Assembly (NCBI RefSeq): GCF_030693625.1
Contig: NZ_JAUYAF010000018.1
Coordinates: 1 to 64,000, forward strand
DNA: 64,000 nt
Reading direction: 5' to 3'
From: Phenylobacterium sp.
GTDB lineage: Bacteria > Pseudomonadota > Alphaproteobacteria > Caulobacterales > Caulobacteraceae
This document shows, piece after piece, positions 7,495 through 16,689 of this stretch. Position numbers and translations under genes: made by a program. The notes below the pieces were generated by a model. That model worked only from the letters and a program-made list of their open reading frames with translations. It was not told where the DNA came from and did not search any database. How positions within the stretch are numbered: the first letter of the stretch is position 1; every line of letters starts with the position of its first letter.

Positions 7495-9243
7495 ATGACG
7501 CCCAAGCCGGGGGCGTGCGTGGACCACGAGAGCATCAACACCGTCGATCTCGCCATGGATACGGCCGGCGAAACCGACGCCGCCGCCGGCGCCCTGCTCG
7601 AGGTTCAGGCCCAGCTGACCCGGGCCCAGCTCCGGCAACTCGGCCTGCAGATTTACAACGACCGCCTGCTGCTGGCGATGCGCCTGCTGATGGCGGCGGC
7701 CGCGGTCGCCGCCGCCGTGGCGGTCGGGGTCTGGCTGTGGCTGGCCGCCCATGATCACGGGCTGGTGGTGGAGGAGTTCTCGGCCCCCGGCGATCTCGCC
7801 GCCCAGGGCCTGAGCGGGCGCACCGTGGCCGCCCGCGTCCTCGACCGCCTGATCACCCTGCAGGAGGCCACCGTCTCACTGAGGGCGCCCGACAGCTACG
7901 ACACCAACTGGGGCAAGGACCTGTCGCTGCAGATCGGCGGCAGCGGGGTTTCGGTCAACCAGCTGGACCGCGCGGTCCGCGACGCCCTGGGGGACCGCAC
8001 CCACATCACCGGAGAAGTCTACCGGCCAGCCCCAGGGCAGGTGACTGTGGCGGTCCGCGCCGGGTCCCGCGCGGCGGTCAGCTTCACCGGCCGTGAGGAC
8101 CAGATCGAAGGCCTGATCACCCAGGCCGCCGAAGGGGTCTACGCCCAGACCCAGCCGTTCCGGTACGCCAATCACCTGAGGAACACGGGCCGCTACGACG
8201 CCGCCATCGCCCTCTTCCGCCATATGTCGACCCGGGGGGCGGCTCAGGAGCGGGCGTGGGCCCAGGCGGGCCTAGCCTACACCTATCTTCTGGTGGGCGA
8301 TGCGTCGGCGGCCACCAAGGCCGGGGAGAAGGCGACCAGGCTCGATCCGGACCTGCCCGCGGCCTGGCTCAACCGCGCGGCCGGCGACTACGCGCGGGGC
8401 GACACCGAGGCCTTCCTGTCGAACAACCGCAAGGCTCTGGCCGCTCTCCAGGGCAAGCCGAGGTCCATGGAGGCCCCGGTGGCGGCCGCCATGCGGGCCT
8501 CGCTGTCGGAGAACATCGCCGCCGACCTGGGAGACTTCGAGGCCGCCGCCCGCCATGCAAAGGCCCTTGGCGAACTGTCTGAGGGCCTGACGATCGTCGG
8601 CGGCGAGGCGCCCTTCCTGCGCGCCGCCGACCTGGCGGCGGCTGGGGACGTGGCCGGGGCGCGGTCGGTCCTTGCCGACTACCCCGAGGCGACCGACGCC
8701 TGGATCGTGGTGCAGCCCTATCTCTGGACCCCGCACCTGCCCGGGGTGGCGATCGCCGAGGCCACCGGCGACTGGGTGGCCGGCTTGCCTGCTCTGAAGG
8801 CCGCCGTCGCGGCCGCGGAGGCCGGCGACGCGATGAGCCAGATGAAGGCTCGGGTCTATCTGCGGCCCTGGCTGGCCTACGCCCTGGCGAAGACCGGCGA
8901 CGTGGCCGGCGCCCAGGCCCTGGTGGCGGGGTTCCCAGCCGGGTGCGTGCTGTGCGCCCGAATGGCGGGCCGGGTCGCCGACCTGGCGAACGATCGCGAT
9001 GGGGCGAACAAGGCCTTCGCGCGCGCCGTCAGGCTGGCGCCCTCATCCCCCTTCGCCGCCACCGACTGGGCCGCCATGCTGTTGCGCCGGGGCGACGCCG
9101 CCGGTGCGGTGGCCAAGGCCCAGGCGGCGGTGAAGGCCGGCCCCCGGTCTACCTCAACCCTGTCGCTGCTGGTCCAGGCCCTGGAAGCTCAAGGCCGCAA
9201 GTCCGAGGCCGAGGTCGTCCGCCGCAGGCTCAAGGCTCTCTAG
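7495..9243 (+). CDS. Membrane-anchored TPR protein, unknown role
   Basis: A 582-aa protein with a cytosolic N-terminus (about 60 residues), one transmembrane helix (about residues 62-84, LLMAAAAVAAAVAVGVWLWL) and a large periplasmic part. That part starts with a globular alpha/beta region (GKDLSLQIGGSGVSVNQLDR, TGREDQIEGLITQ), then degenerate tetratricopeptide repeats to the C-terminus (RNTGRYDAAIALFR, LVGDASAATKAGEKATRLDP, LRRGDAAGAVAKAQAAV). It has no enzymatic motif that I recognise; TPRs suggest a scaffold. It lies 45 bases after the aldehyde dehydrogenase. The start is uncertain: ATG 7495 gives the longest frame, while GTG at 7519 has GGGGG at suitable spacing. Confidence 0.7.
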   Translation: MTPKPGACVDHESINTVDLAMDTAGETDAAAGALLEVQAQLTRAQLRQLGLQIYNDRLLLAMRLLMAAAAVAAAVAVGVWLWLAAHDHGLVVEEFSAPGDLAAQGLSGRTVAARVLDRLITLQEATVSLRAPDSYDTNWGKDLSLQIGGSGVSVNQLDRAVRDALGDRTHITGEVYRPAPGQVTVAVRAGSRAAVSFTGREDQIEGLITQAAEGVYAQTQPFRYANHLRNTGRYDAAIALFRHMSTRGAAQERAWAQAGLAYTYLLVGDASAATKAGEKATRLDPDLPAAWLNRAAGDYARGDTEAFLSNNRKALAALQGKPRSMEAPVAAAMRASLSENIAADLGDFEAAARHAKALGELSEGLTIVGGEAPFLRAADLAAAGDVAGARSVLADYPEATDAWIVVQPYLWTPHLPGVAIAEATGDWVAGLPALKAAVAAAEAGDAMSQMKARVYLRPWLAYALAKTGDVAGAQALVAGFPAGCVLCARMAGRVADLANDRDGANKAFARAVRLAPSSPFAATDWAAMLLRRGDAAGAVAKAQAAVKAGPRSTSTLSLLVQALEAQGRKSEAEVVRRRLKAL

Positions 9244-9268
9244 GGTCAGGGCTAGACCCGTTGCTCGG

Positions 9269-10453
9269 CTAGCGGGCGGCTTCGACCTTCGGGGGACTGG
9301 GGAACTCGTTCACCGCCTTGCGCTTGAACGGGTTCTCCTTGTGGATCGGGAAGTCGATCTTGAGCTCGCCCAGGCAGATCTTCTTGCGCAGGTGCTTGGC
9401 GCCGTTGACGCTGAAGCCAGCGAGATGGTCGCCCGCCACGATGCGGTTGTACTTGGCCGGGACCTCGCCGGAGACGAACTGGGGCAGGGGTTCGATCACC
9501 GTGTGGTAGTCCACCGCGAAGAACAGCGGCATGGAGAAGCGCTCCTTGCCGGTGTTCACCACCCGGTGCTGGGTGGCCTTGAAGCGGCCGTTGGTCCAGC
9601 CCTCGATCAGGTCGCCGACATTGACGATGAAGGTGCCGGGGATCGGCGGGGCGGAGACCCACTCGTCGGCGGCGTTCATCACCTGCAGGCCCGGCCCGCC
9701 CTGGTGCAGGATGGTGAAGCACTCGAAGTCGGAGTGGGCGCCGATGCCCAGGTTGTCGTTGTCCATCGGCCGGTCGTTGGGCGGATAGTGCAGCAGCCGC
9801 AGCTGCGACGGCGGCTTCTTCGTCAGCTTGGCGAAGAAGTCCTCGGGCAGGCCGAGCGCCACGGCGAAGGCGTGGAACAGGCTGTCGCCCACCTTCGTCA
9901 CCGCGTCGTAGTAGGCCACCACCTCCTCACGGAAGCCGGGGATGAAGTCCGGCCACTGGTTGGGCACCAGCATCAGGTTACCGGCCAGGAAGTCCGGGTC
10001 GTCCTCCGGCAGCTCGATGGAGACGTCGAAGGCCGCGTGCAGACGCGGCTTGGTGAGGTAGTCGTGGTCGGGATTGGGCTCCACCAGGCGGTACAGCTCC
10101 GGGTCGCCGTCCTCATCCTTGTCGCCGTCCGGGATCCAGCCCCGGGTGCCCGGCGAATTGGAGATGTGGACCTGCTGCTTCAGGTCCTTGGGCGAATAGT
10201 GGAACTGTCGCGAGAGCTCGTAGGTGCGCTCGATCATCGCCTCGGGGATGCCGTGGTTCTTGATGTAGAAGAAGCCCACCGTCTCGCAGGCCCGGCCGAT
10301 CTCGGCGGCGGTGGCCTCCAGGGCCGCGCGATCGGTCCCGCGCAGGGCCGAGATGTCGATCACCGGAATAGATGAGAAGGCCAGCAGCTTGGCGCCCATC
10401 TCGGCGGTGGCGGGCTCGGCTTCGGCTTGGCGGATCATCGACTGGGGGCTCAT
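9269..10453 (-). CDS. Isopenicillin-N-synthase-like Fe(II)/2-oxoglutarate-type oxygenase
   Basis: A 394-aa non-haem iron oxygenase. The N-terminal DIOX_N region reads IPVIDISAL, then ETVGFFYIKNHGIP; the C-terminal double-stranded beta helix has the iron triad HSD (GIGAHSDFECFTIL) and the distal His in KATQHRVVN, with RFSMPLFF giving the usual RxS carboxylate anchor. So the catalytic residues are intact. Family members hydroxylate or cyclise small molecules; the substrate is unknown. ATG at 10453 was chosen over GTG at 10456 because AGGAG lies 6 bases before it. The gene converges with the TPR gene, with only 25 bases between stops. Confidence 0.85.
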   Translation of the reverse strand: MSPQSMIRQAEAEPATAEMGAKLLAFSSIPVIDISALRGTDRAALEATAAEIGRACETVGFFYIKNHGIPEAMIERTYELSRQFHYSPKDLKQQVHISNSPGTRGWIPDGDKDEDGDPELYRLVEPNPDHDYLTKPRLHAAFDVSIELPEDDPDFLAGNLMLVPNQWPDFIPGFREEVVAYYDAVTKVGDSLFHAFAVALGLPEDFFAKLTKKPPSQLRLLHYPPNDRPMDNDNLGIGAHSDFECFTILHQGGPGLQVMNAADEWVSAPPIPGTFIVNVGDLIEGWTNGRFKATQHRVVNTGKERFSMPLFFAVDYHTVIEPLPQFVSGEVPAKYNRIVAGDHLAGFSVNGAKHLRKKICLGELKIDFPIHKENPFKRKAVNEFPSPPKVEAAR

Positions 10454-10620
10454 CACCGGCTCCTGGCGCTCTGTCCAAAGGACCCTAGGCTTCCTGCGCG
10501 GTCTGTAACCTCAAGACTGCGAGAAGCCTGAGTTTCGGCGCCACCGTAACACGTTTTGCCCAGGTCGTACTCAGTGGCGCCGCCGGGGCGCCCAGGATTT
10601 CCAAGCGTCACAAGCAGAAA

Positions 10621-10651
10621 CCCCGACCCAGGCCTTCGGCCTGAGTCGGGG
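10621..10651 (-). terminator. Rho-independent terminator of the TonB receptor gene
   Basis: A 14-bp stem with one mismatch (arms 10621-10634 and 10638-10651) closes on a 3-base loop. Read on the minus strand it is followed by TTTCTGCTT, a weak T tract, and it starts 27 bases after the receptor stop codon. Confidence 0.8.
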
Positions 10652-10677
10652 CGGTAGGGCGCGAGTAAGGGGAGCCT

Positions 10678-13131
10678 TTAGAAGCTCCGCTCGAAGCGGA
10701 TGCCGACCCGCCGCGGCGGCAGGACGGCGTAGAAGAAGCCGCGCTGATAGACAGCCGCGCCGGTGTCGTCGCTGACCACCTGGTTGTAGGCCGGGGTGTT
10801 GCGCACGCCGGTCTTCACGAAGGTGTCGAACAGGTTGTCGGCGTAGAGCGTCGCCTTCCACATGTCGGCCTGGTACTCGACCGAGAGGTTGTGGACGGCG
10901 TAGGCGGGCAGGGTGACCCCGCCGCCCTTGTTCCCGGCCCGGGTCAGGACGTCGCCGGCCGCGGTGACGCCGTAGCCGAAGGCCAGGTTCCCCTCGAACA
11001 TCGGCATCTCGTAGCGGGCGTAGATGCTCCCCTGGTCCTGCGGCGAGCCGGGCAGACGGTCGCCCGCCGCGCCCGCGGCGTATTGCAGGGTACCCTGGAA
11101 GCCGGGCGCGGTGATGAAGGGGATCAGGTTCGGCGTGCCCTCCGTGAACTCCGTGAGGTTGTGCATGTAGCTGCCGCGCAGGGTGAAGCCCTCGAACAGG
11201 TCGGCGGCGAAGTTGACCTCGACCCCCTTGGACTCCGCGTCGCCGCCGTTGATGGTGATCGGCTGCAGGCCGTTCTGGGTGGCCGAGTCCACCTGCGGCT
11301 TCTTCCACTGGATGTAGTAGAGAGCGCCGTTCAGGGTCAGGCGCTTGTCGAACCACTGGCTGTGGAGCCCGAGCTCGTAGTTCAGGGTCTTGTCGGGGTT
11401 GTACTCGGTCTCGTTGGGCAGGGCGCAGACGATCTGGTTGACCGGCAGGGGGTTGGGGCAGGCGGCCACGCCGTTGTCGCTACCGATCCGATAACCCTCG
11501 CTGATGGTCAGGTAGGTCATCACGTCGTCGCTGAACTTGTAGGAGGTGTTGAACTTGAACAGCCAGCCCTTGTCCTTCTGGCTGACCGTCGAATAGTTCA
11601 CCACCAGGGCGTCCACCGGGGTCCGCCCTTGCACCGTGGTCGCCCAGAGCGGCAGGTCGACGCCGCTCTCGACCTCGAGATCATAGGTGTAGTAGCGCCC
11701 GCCCACGGTGACCTGGAAGGCGTCGTTGAACTGATAGCTCAGCTCGCCGAAGCCCGCCGACTCGGTGAGCTTGCGGTTGTTGACGCTGTAGTACTCCACC
11801 GAGTCCGGCCGCAGCGGCCCTGTGGCGAAAACCGACTTCAGATAGGCGTCGTAGAAGGGGGTGAACTCCTTGCTGAAGGCATCCTCGGTCTTGCGGTTGT
11901 AATAGGCCCCGACGATCCAGCTGAGCGGGGAGTCGCCCTTGGAGACCAGGCGCAGTTCCTGGGTGAAGCCCTTGTCCTCACGCTGCTCGTTGGTGAAGGC
12001 GGTGAAGCTGGGGAAGGCCTCGTAGCTGTACTCCAGGCCGATCAGCAGGTCGGTCTGGTCGCGCCGTCCGTCCGCCTCATATCGCGAGACGCCCGTGGCC
12101 GAGGTGAGCTCGGCGAAGCCCAGATCGAAGGAGCCCTCCAGCGCCAGGAGCTGGTTGGTCATCTCGTTGGGCTCGGTCACCCGCATCAGCGACGACCACT
12201 TATCGACCTTCACCGGGAAGCTGGTGACGCCCAGGCCGCTCACCTGGCGGCCGCCCACCTGGGCGTTCTGGTAATAGTAGGTGAGGTTCAGGTCGATGGC
12301 GTCGGTGGGCGCCCAGCGGAAGCCCAGGCGGCCCGAGAGGGTCTTCTCGGTGTTCACGTCCTTCTTGCGGTGCAGGTTGGCCCGGACCGCCGTGGGATTG
12401 GTGAAGTCGGGGTCGGGATCGGAGACTCCGACCTGGTTGACCAGGAAGGGCTGGTCGATGAAGCCCTGGTCGTTGAGCCAGTCGATGTTGAAGCGGACCG
12501 CGAAGCTGTCGCCGATCGGCGCATTCACCGTGAAGCCGACGTCGGTGCTGGGGTTGCGGCCGTGGGTATAGCCGTAGGCGTCGCCGCGGACATTGCCTTC
12601 CCACGCGCCGAGGCGCGGCCGGGTGGGGATGTAGCGGATCGCCCCGCCCAGGGTCCCGGCGCCGTAGAGGGTGCCCTGGGGGCCCAGCAGGAATTCGACG
12701 CGTTCGATGTCGTTGAGCTTGAGGTCCACGAACAGCGGGATGTCGCCCACATAGGTGGCGACCGTGCCGCCGCCGTCATTGTTGTTGTCGTTGGAGCCCA
12801 GGGCCGTGGCGTTCAGGCCGCGCACGATGATGTTGTTGCCCTGGCGGGCGCCCTGGTCGACGATGAAGATGCCGGGCACGAACCGAGTGATCTCGGCCAG
12901 GTTGTCGAAGCCCTGTTCCTTGATCTCCTCGCCGCCCACCGCGGCGATGTTCACCGGCGTGTCCTGGATCGTGGTGTCGCGGCGGGTGGCCGTGACGATG
13001 AGCTCGGAAACGCTCGCCGCATCGCCCGCGTCGGCGGCGAAGGCGGCCTGGGGCGCGAGCGCCACCAGGGGCAGGGCCAGCGCGCTGATCGAGCTCAGCA
13101 GCGCTGTTCGGGATATCGATCTTAGGAACAT
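10678..13131 (-). CDS. TonB-dependent outer-membrane receptor
   Basis: An 817-aa receptor with a signal peptide (MFLRSISRTALLSSISALAL, cleaved near AAFAAD). The TonB-box region reads SELIVTATRRD, followed by a plug domain with NIIVRGL and RVEFLLGPQGTLYGAGTLGG, and a 22-strand-type beta barrel ending in Phe (GIRFERSF), the usual outer-membrane insertion signal. It imports a scarce ligand using TonB-ExbBD energy; the ligand is not apparent, and the plug resembles Caulobacterales receptors for sugars or plant compounds rather than classic siderophore receptors. ATG at 13131 has GGAGG 5 bases upstream. Divergent from the TPR-sulfotransferase, with its own terminator downstream. Confidence 0.9.
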   Translation of the reverse strand: MFLRSISRTALLSSISALALPLVALAPQAAFAADAGDAASVSELIVTATRRDTTIQDTPVNIAAVGGEEIKEQGFDNLAEITRFVPGIFIVDQGARQGNNIIVRGLNATALGSNDNNNDGGGTVATYVGDIPLFVDLKLNDIERVEFLLGPQGTLYGAGTLGGAIRYIPTRPRLGAWEGNVRGDAYGYTHGRNPSTDVGFTVNAPIGDSFAVRFNIDWLNDQGFIDQPFLVNQVGVSDPDPDFTNPTAVRANLHRKKDVNTEKTLSGRLGFRWAPTDAIDLNLTYYYQNAQVGGRQVSGLGVTSFPVKVDKWSSLMRVTEPNEMTNQLLALEGSFDLGFAELTSATGVSRYEADGRRDQTDLLIGLEYSYEAFPSFTAFTNEQREDKGFTQELRLVSKGDSPLSWIVGAYYNRKTEDAFSKEFTPFYDAYLKSVFATGPLRPDSVEYYSVNNRKLTESAGFGELSYQFNDAFQVTVGGRYYTYDLEVESGVDLPLWATTVQGRTPVDALVVNYSTVSQKDKGWLFKFNTSYKFSDDVMTYLTISEGYRIGSDNGVAACPNPLPVNQIVCALPNETEYNPDKTLNYELGLHSQWFDKRLTLNGALYYIQWKKPQVDSATQNGLQPITINGGDAESKGVEVNFAADLFEGFTLRGSYMHNLTEFTEGTPNLIPFITAPGFQGTLQYAAGAAGDRLPGSPQDQGSIYARYEMPMFEGNLAFGYGVTAAGDVLTRAGNKGGGVTLPAYAVHNLSVEYQADMWKATLYADNLFDTFVKTGVRNTPAYNQVVSDDTGAAVYQRGFFYAVLPPRRVGIRFERSF

Positions 13132-13269
13132 ATTCCCCTCCATCTACAGATTGAGGAGAGGCTCGGTTGACGGCGGCGTGCACCTCAAGTGCAATGGTGC
13201 GGTGCAGCGCCGTTATGCCCATTCTGGCCAAACCGTATGCGCTCACCGCATGGAAAGAGGGCGTGCAAG

Positions 13270-14850
13270 GTGGCTGAAACGCCCGGTTTGCTGGATTTGG
13301 CCGAGGCGCAGATGTCCAAGGGCGCCTATGAGCAGGCGCACAAACTCTGTCTTTCCGCGCTGGGCGAGGACGCCGCCGACGGCCGCGCCTGGTTCCTGCT
13401 AGGGGTGATCGCCGCCGATCATGACAACCCGCTCCGGGCGGCCGAACTGTTCGCCAAGGCCGTGGACCTGGCGCCCGGCGCGGCCCGGCACCACGCCTAT
13501 CTGGCCCGCACCCTAATCGCCCTCAACCGACGCCCCGAGGCCATGGGGGCGGCGGATGAGGCGGTGGCCCTGGCTCCGACCGACGGCCTGACCCTGGACA
13601 CCATAGGGGTGGTGTTCACCCGGGCCGGCGACCATGCCCGGGCCTTGCCGTTCTTCGAGGCCGCCGGGGCCGCCACGCCGGACAATGCGAGCTTCCTCTA
13701 CAATCTGGCCGCCTCGCGCCAGTTTGCCGGCGACTTCGAGGGCGCCGAGAGCGCCTATGCGCGCGCCCTGTCCCTGGCGCCGGACCTCTACCGCGCCTGG
13801 TCCTCGCGGGTGCAACTGGCCCGCCAGACGCACGAGCGCAATTTCGTGGGCGAGCTTGAGGCCCTGTTTGATCAAGGCTCGCCCGATCCGGACCGCGCCC
13901 TGCACCTGGGCCATGCGCTCGCCAAGACCCACGAGGATCTCGGCGATCATCCGGCGTCGCTGGCGTGGCTGAAGAGGGCCAAGGCGGCCAAGCGCCGGGT
14001 CATCGGCTACAGGCCAGATGACGACGCGGCCCTGTTCGAGGCCGCGGGCCGGACCTTCACCGCCGGGACGGTCGCGACGGGCGACCCTTCGCGGGAGCCG
14101 ATCTTCGTGGTGGGCCTGCCCCGCAGCGGCACCACCCTGATCGACCGCATCCTCTCCAGCCACCGCGACGTGACCTCGGCCGGCGAGCTCAGCAACTTCG
14201 CGCTGCTGCTGAAGCGGGCGGCCGGCACGCCGTCGAACCTGGTGATGGACGTTGAGACCTTTCAGGCGGCGGGCGGTGTCGACATGGCCCGCCTGGGCGC
14301 CGACTACGTGGCCAGCACGCGGCCCCTGACCGGCGCGACGCCGCGCTTCACCGACAAGATGCCCCTCAACATCCTCTATGCAGGCCTGATCCACCAAGCC
14401 CTGCCCAATGCGCGCATCGTCTGCCTGCGCCGCGATCCGATGGATGTCTGCCTTTCCAACTTCCGGCAGCTCTTCGCCACCACCTTCTCCTACTACAACT
14501 ACGCCTTCGATCTGGAGGATGTGGCCCGATACTATGTGGGCTTCGATCGGCTGACAGCCCACTGGCGAAACGTGTTGCCCGCCGACCGTTTCACCGAGAT
14601 CGCCTACGAGGACGTGGTCGCCGACCAGGAGGCGCAGACCCGGCGGCTGCTGGCGTTCTGCGGTCTGGCCTGGGACGAACGCTGCCTGTCCTTCCACGAG
14701 AACGCCGCCCCGGTGGCGACCGCCAGTTCGGTCCAGGTGCGCCAGCCGCTCTACGCCTCGTCGGTCGGCCGCTGGCGGCGCTACGGCGAGGGCCTGGCGC
14801 CGATGCGCGCCATCCTCGCCGAGGCCGGCCTGGTAGGAGACGCCCCATGA
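13270..14850 (+). CDS. TPR-sulfotransferase fusion protein
   Basis: About 526 aa. Residues about 1-230 are tetratricopeptide repeats (AEAQMSKGAYEQAHKLCLSA, LAPGAARHHAYLARTLIALN, QFAGDFEGAESAYARALSLA). The C-terminal half is a PAPS-type sulfotransferase: the 5'-phosphosulfate loop is VGLPRSGTTLIDRILSSH and the 3'-phosphate region is RIVCLRRDPMDVCLSNFRQL. It would move sulfate to a protein or carbohydrate acceptor selected by the TPR part; acceptor unknown. Such fusions are frequent in Caulobacterales. GTG at 13270 has GAGGG about 8 bases upstream and is preferred; ATG at 13237 is an alternative. Its stop overlaps the next gene as ATGA. Confidence 0.87.
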   Translation: MAETPGLLDLAEAQMSKGAYEQAHKLCLSALGEDAADGRAWFLLGVIAADHDNPLRAAELFAKAVDLAPGAARHHAYLARTLIALNRRPEAMGAADEAVALAPTDGLTLDTIGVVFTRAGDHARALPFFEAAGAATPDNASFLYNLAASRQFAGDFEGAESAYARALSLAPDLYRAWSSRVQLARQTHERNFVGELEALFDQGSPDPDRALHLGHALAKTHEDLGDHPASLAWLKRAKAAKRRVIGYRPDDDAALFEAAGRTFTAGTVATGDPSREPIFVVGLPRSGTTLIDRILSSHRDVTSAGELSNFALLLKRAAGTPSNLVMDVETFQAAGGVDMARLGADYVASTRPLTGATPRFTDKMPLNILYAGLIHQALPNARIVCLRRDPMDVCLSNFRQLFATTFSYYNYAFDLEDVARYYVGFDRLTAHWRNVLPADRFTEIAYEDVVADQEAQTRRLLAFCGLAWDERCLSFHENAAPVATASSVQVRQPLYASSVGRWRRYGEGLAPMRAILAEAGLVGDAP

Positions 14851-15620
14851 GCTTGCCCATCGCTGAGCGGTGGTTCGAGCGCCGTGACCTGGACGCCGAC
14901 CTGACCCTGATCTGGGAGCCCCACGTCCACCCGCTGCTCCGCTGCAACATCTGGCGGCTGCGGGGGCGGGACGCCGACCTGCTGGTGGACACCGGCATGG
15001 GGATCACCACCCTGCGGGAGGCGGGCGCCGACCTGTTCGAAAAGCCCCTGCTGGCCGTCGCCACCCACGCCCACGGCGACCACGTCGGCGGCCTGCATGA
15101 GTTCGACTGCCGCCTGTGTCACGGGGCGGAGGCACAGGCCCTGAGTGAAGGCCGGGACTCCTACTCCCTCGATCTGGCGGACTTCAGCGCGGACGCCCAG
15201 GCCCGGCTGGCCAAGGCCGGCTATGACATCTCCGACGGCCTGCTCACCGCCATCCCCCATCCGGGCTACCGCCCCGCCGCCCACGTGCTGAAGGGTTACG
15301 AACCGACCCGCGTCCTGGCTGAGGGTGATGTGGTGGACCTGGGGGACCGGGCCTTCGAGGTGCTGCACCTGCCGGGCCATTCGCCGGGCAGCATCGGGCT
15401 GTGGGAGGCGGCGACGGGTACGCTGTTCTCGGGCGACGCTATCTATGACGGGCCGCTGCTGGACGAGATCGCCGGGGCCGATATCCCGGCCTATCGGCGC
15501 ACCATGGAGCGGCTTCTGAAGCTGCCTGTGCAGGTGGTCCATGGCGGCCACGACGACAGCTTCGGCGCCGAACGCCTGGCGCAGATCGCGGTCGCCTACC
15601 TCCGCCGGACGGAAGCCTAG
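14847..15620 (+). CDS. MBL-fold metallo-hydrolase
   Basis: A 257-aa metallo-beta-lactamase-fold hydrolase with the complete zinc motif HAHGDH (residues 74-79), then LHLPGHSPGSIGLW and GDAIYDG, and a late HGGHDDSFG supplying the last ligand. It is a glyoxalase-II-like cytosolic hydrolase; substrate unknown. ATG overlaps the sulfotransferase stop by four bases, so the two are co-translated and may act on the same pathway. It converges with cheE, and both stop codons share one CTAG palindrome at 15617-15620. Confidence 0.87.
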   Translation: MSLPIAERWFERRDLDADLTLIWEPHVHPLLRCNIWRLRGRDADLLVDTGMGITTLREAGADLFEKPLLAVATHAHGDHVGGLHEFDCRLCHGAEAQALSEGRDSYSLDLADFSADAQARLAKAGYDISDGLLTAIPHPGYRPAAHVLKGYEPTRVLAEGDVVDLGDRAFEVLHLPGHSPGSIGLWEAATGTLFSGDAIYDGPLLDEIAGADIPAYRRTMERLLKLPVQVVHGGHDDSFGAERLAQIAVAYLRRTEA

Positions 15621-16069
15621 CTGGCGTCGAGGCGGTCAGTGATGGCCCAAAGTCCGTCGACCACGGATTTCAGCTGGGCGGCGTCCTTGTCGTCCTTGCT
15701 CCAGATCAGGCGCAGGGCGTTCACGTGCACCCCAACCGAACCCCAGTCCTGGCGGTTCTTGGTCCGCAGGCGGTCGGTCAGTTCGCACAGGCTGTAGGAG
15801 GCGTCGCACAGGGTGCGCATGTCGAACATGCCGGCGATGTCGAGGACGATGGCGCTCTCGACATAGATTTCGTCGGCCGAGGCGGTCTTCTCGGCGACCA
15901 TGACCTCCATGCGGCCGATGGTGACCCCCAGGGACTTCTTGGCGTCGCCGGCCTGGGCGGCCAGCTCGCGGCGCGCGCGCTGGGTGGCGATGTCGGCGGT
16001 CATGCCGCCGGGCTTGGCCAGCTGCTGCGACAGGCGGTTCTGGACCTTGATGAACTCGGTCTTGCTCAA
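15617..16069 (-). CDS. cheE: Chemotaxis protein CheE-like
   Basis: A 150-aa alpha-helical protein at the distal end of the che operon. It corresponds in position to CheE of Caulobacter crescentus, the last gene of that cluster; its biochemical role there is not well defined. The sequence begins with the start residue then SKTEFIKVQNRLSQQLAKPG, with IYVESAIVLDIAGMFDMRT in the middle. No enzymatic motif is visible. The only start consistent with the frame is TTG at 16069, which overlaps the upstream CheY stop (TTGA), the same coupling used elsewhere in the operon. Assignment rests on synteny and size. Confidence 0.7.
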   Translation of the reverse strand: MSKTEFIKVQNRLSQQLAKPGGMTADIATQRARRELAAQAGDAKKSLGVTIGRMEVMVAEKTASADEIYVESAIVLDIAGMFDMRTLCDASYSLCELTDRLRTKNRQDWGSVGVHVNALRLIWSKDDKDAAQLKSVVDGLWAITDRLDAS

Positions 16070-16662
16070 ATTTGCACCCGTGCAGGCTTCATAAGCATGT
16101 CGACTTCGTTCTGATCCATGTTCGGATCGGTGGCGGCGCCGACGTGGGTGGACAGATCGTCCTTGCGGCGGCCCTTGATCCCGAGGGGAGGGCCAAGGTT
16201 CTTGAAGCGGCGGTCGGGACCGACATAGTTCTCGGCCTTGACCATCTGGCGTTCGTCCCGGGCGACCCAGAATATCCGCTGCAGCAGGATCTCGGGCGTG
16301 AACGGCCGGGTGAGGATGAAGTTGGCCCCGGAATCGCGGCTCTTCTCCACCATGCTGCGCGGGGCGTGGCCGGTCAGCATGATGACGGGGGTGAAGATCA
16401 GCTCCGGCGGCGCGTCGCGGCGCAGCCAGCGGACGAAGTCGTAGCCGTCCATGTCGGGCATCTGGGCGTCGGTGATGATCAGGTCGAGTTCCTGATTCTT
16501 CACGTAGTGCATGGCCTCGGCGCCCGAGCCGCACTTGAACTGCTTGCGAACCCCGAACCCACGGACCATCGCGCTCAGGGCCTCGAGCGCTTGTGGATTG
16601 TCATCCACCAGCAGCACGACCGAGCGATCGAGGTTGATCCGGATGTTGGGGTCTAGGGCCAT
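16066..16662 (-). CDS. CheY-like response regulator (third CheY position, with C-terminal extension)
   Basis: 198 aa: a receiver domain (residues about 14-135) and a 60-residue charged tail. The phosphoacceptor is D65 (LIITDAQMP), the acidic pair is in LLVDDN, and the switch Thr is in VIMLTGHA. The invariant Lys of the K-P motif is replaced by Arg (FILTRPFTPE, R119), which may change phosphorylation kinetics. The tail (NYVGPDRRFKNLGPPLGIKG) has the GPDRR-type motif common in alphaproteobacterial single-domain regulators. It sits where CheYIII lies in the Caulobacter cluster, 27 bases after cheU. Likely a phosphate sink or motor-binding competitor, by inference. Confidence 0.82.
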   Translation of the reverse strand: MALDPNIRINLDRSVVLLVDDNPQALEALSAMVRGFGVRKQFKCGSGAEAMHYVKNQELDLIITDAQMPDMDGYDFVRWLRRDAPPELIFTPVIMLTGHAPRSMVEKSRDSGANFILTRPFTPEILLQRIFWVARDERQMVKAENYVGPDRRFKNLGPPLGIKGRRKDDLSTHVGAATDPNMDQNEVDMLMKPARVQI

Positions 16663-16689
16663 GGCGATCGGGGGTTTCGCGTTGGGGGC

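Noticed and set aside
9243..9259. Small GGGTC/GACCC hairpin as a bidirectional terminator
   Set aside because: Five-base arms and no T tract; too weak to list as a terminator.
10891..13125. Long plus-strand open frame (744 codons) opposite the TonB receptor
   Set aside because: Antisense shadow; Val/Gly/Leu-rich without domains, whereas the minus strand gives a complete receptor.
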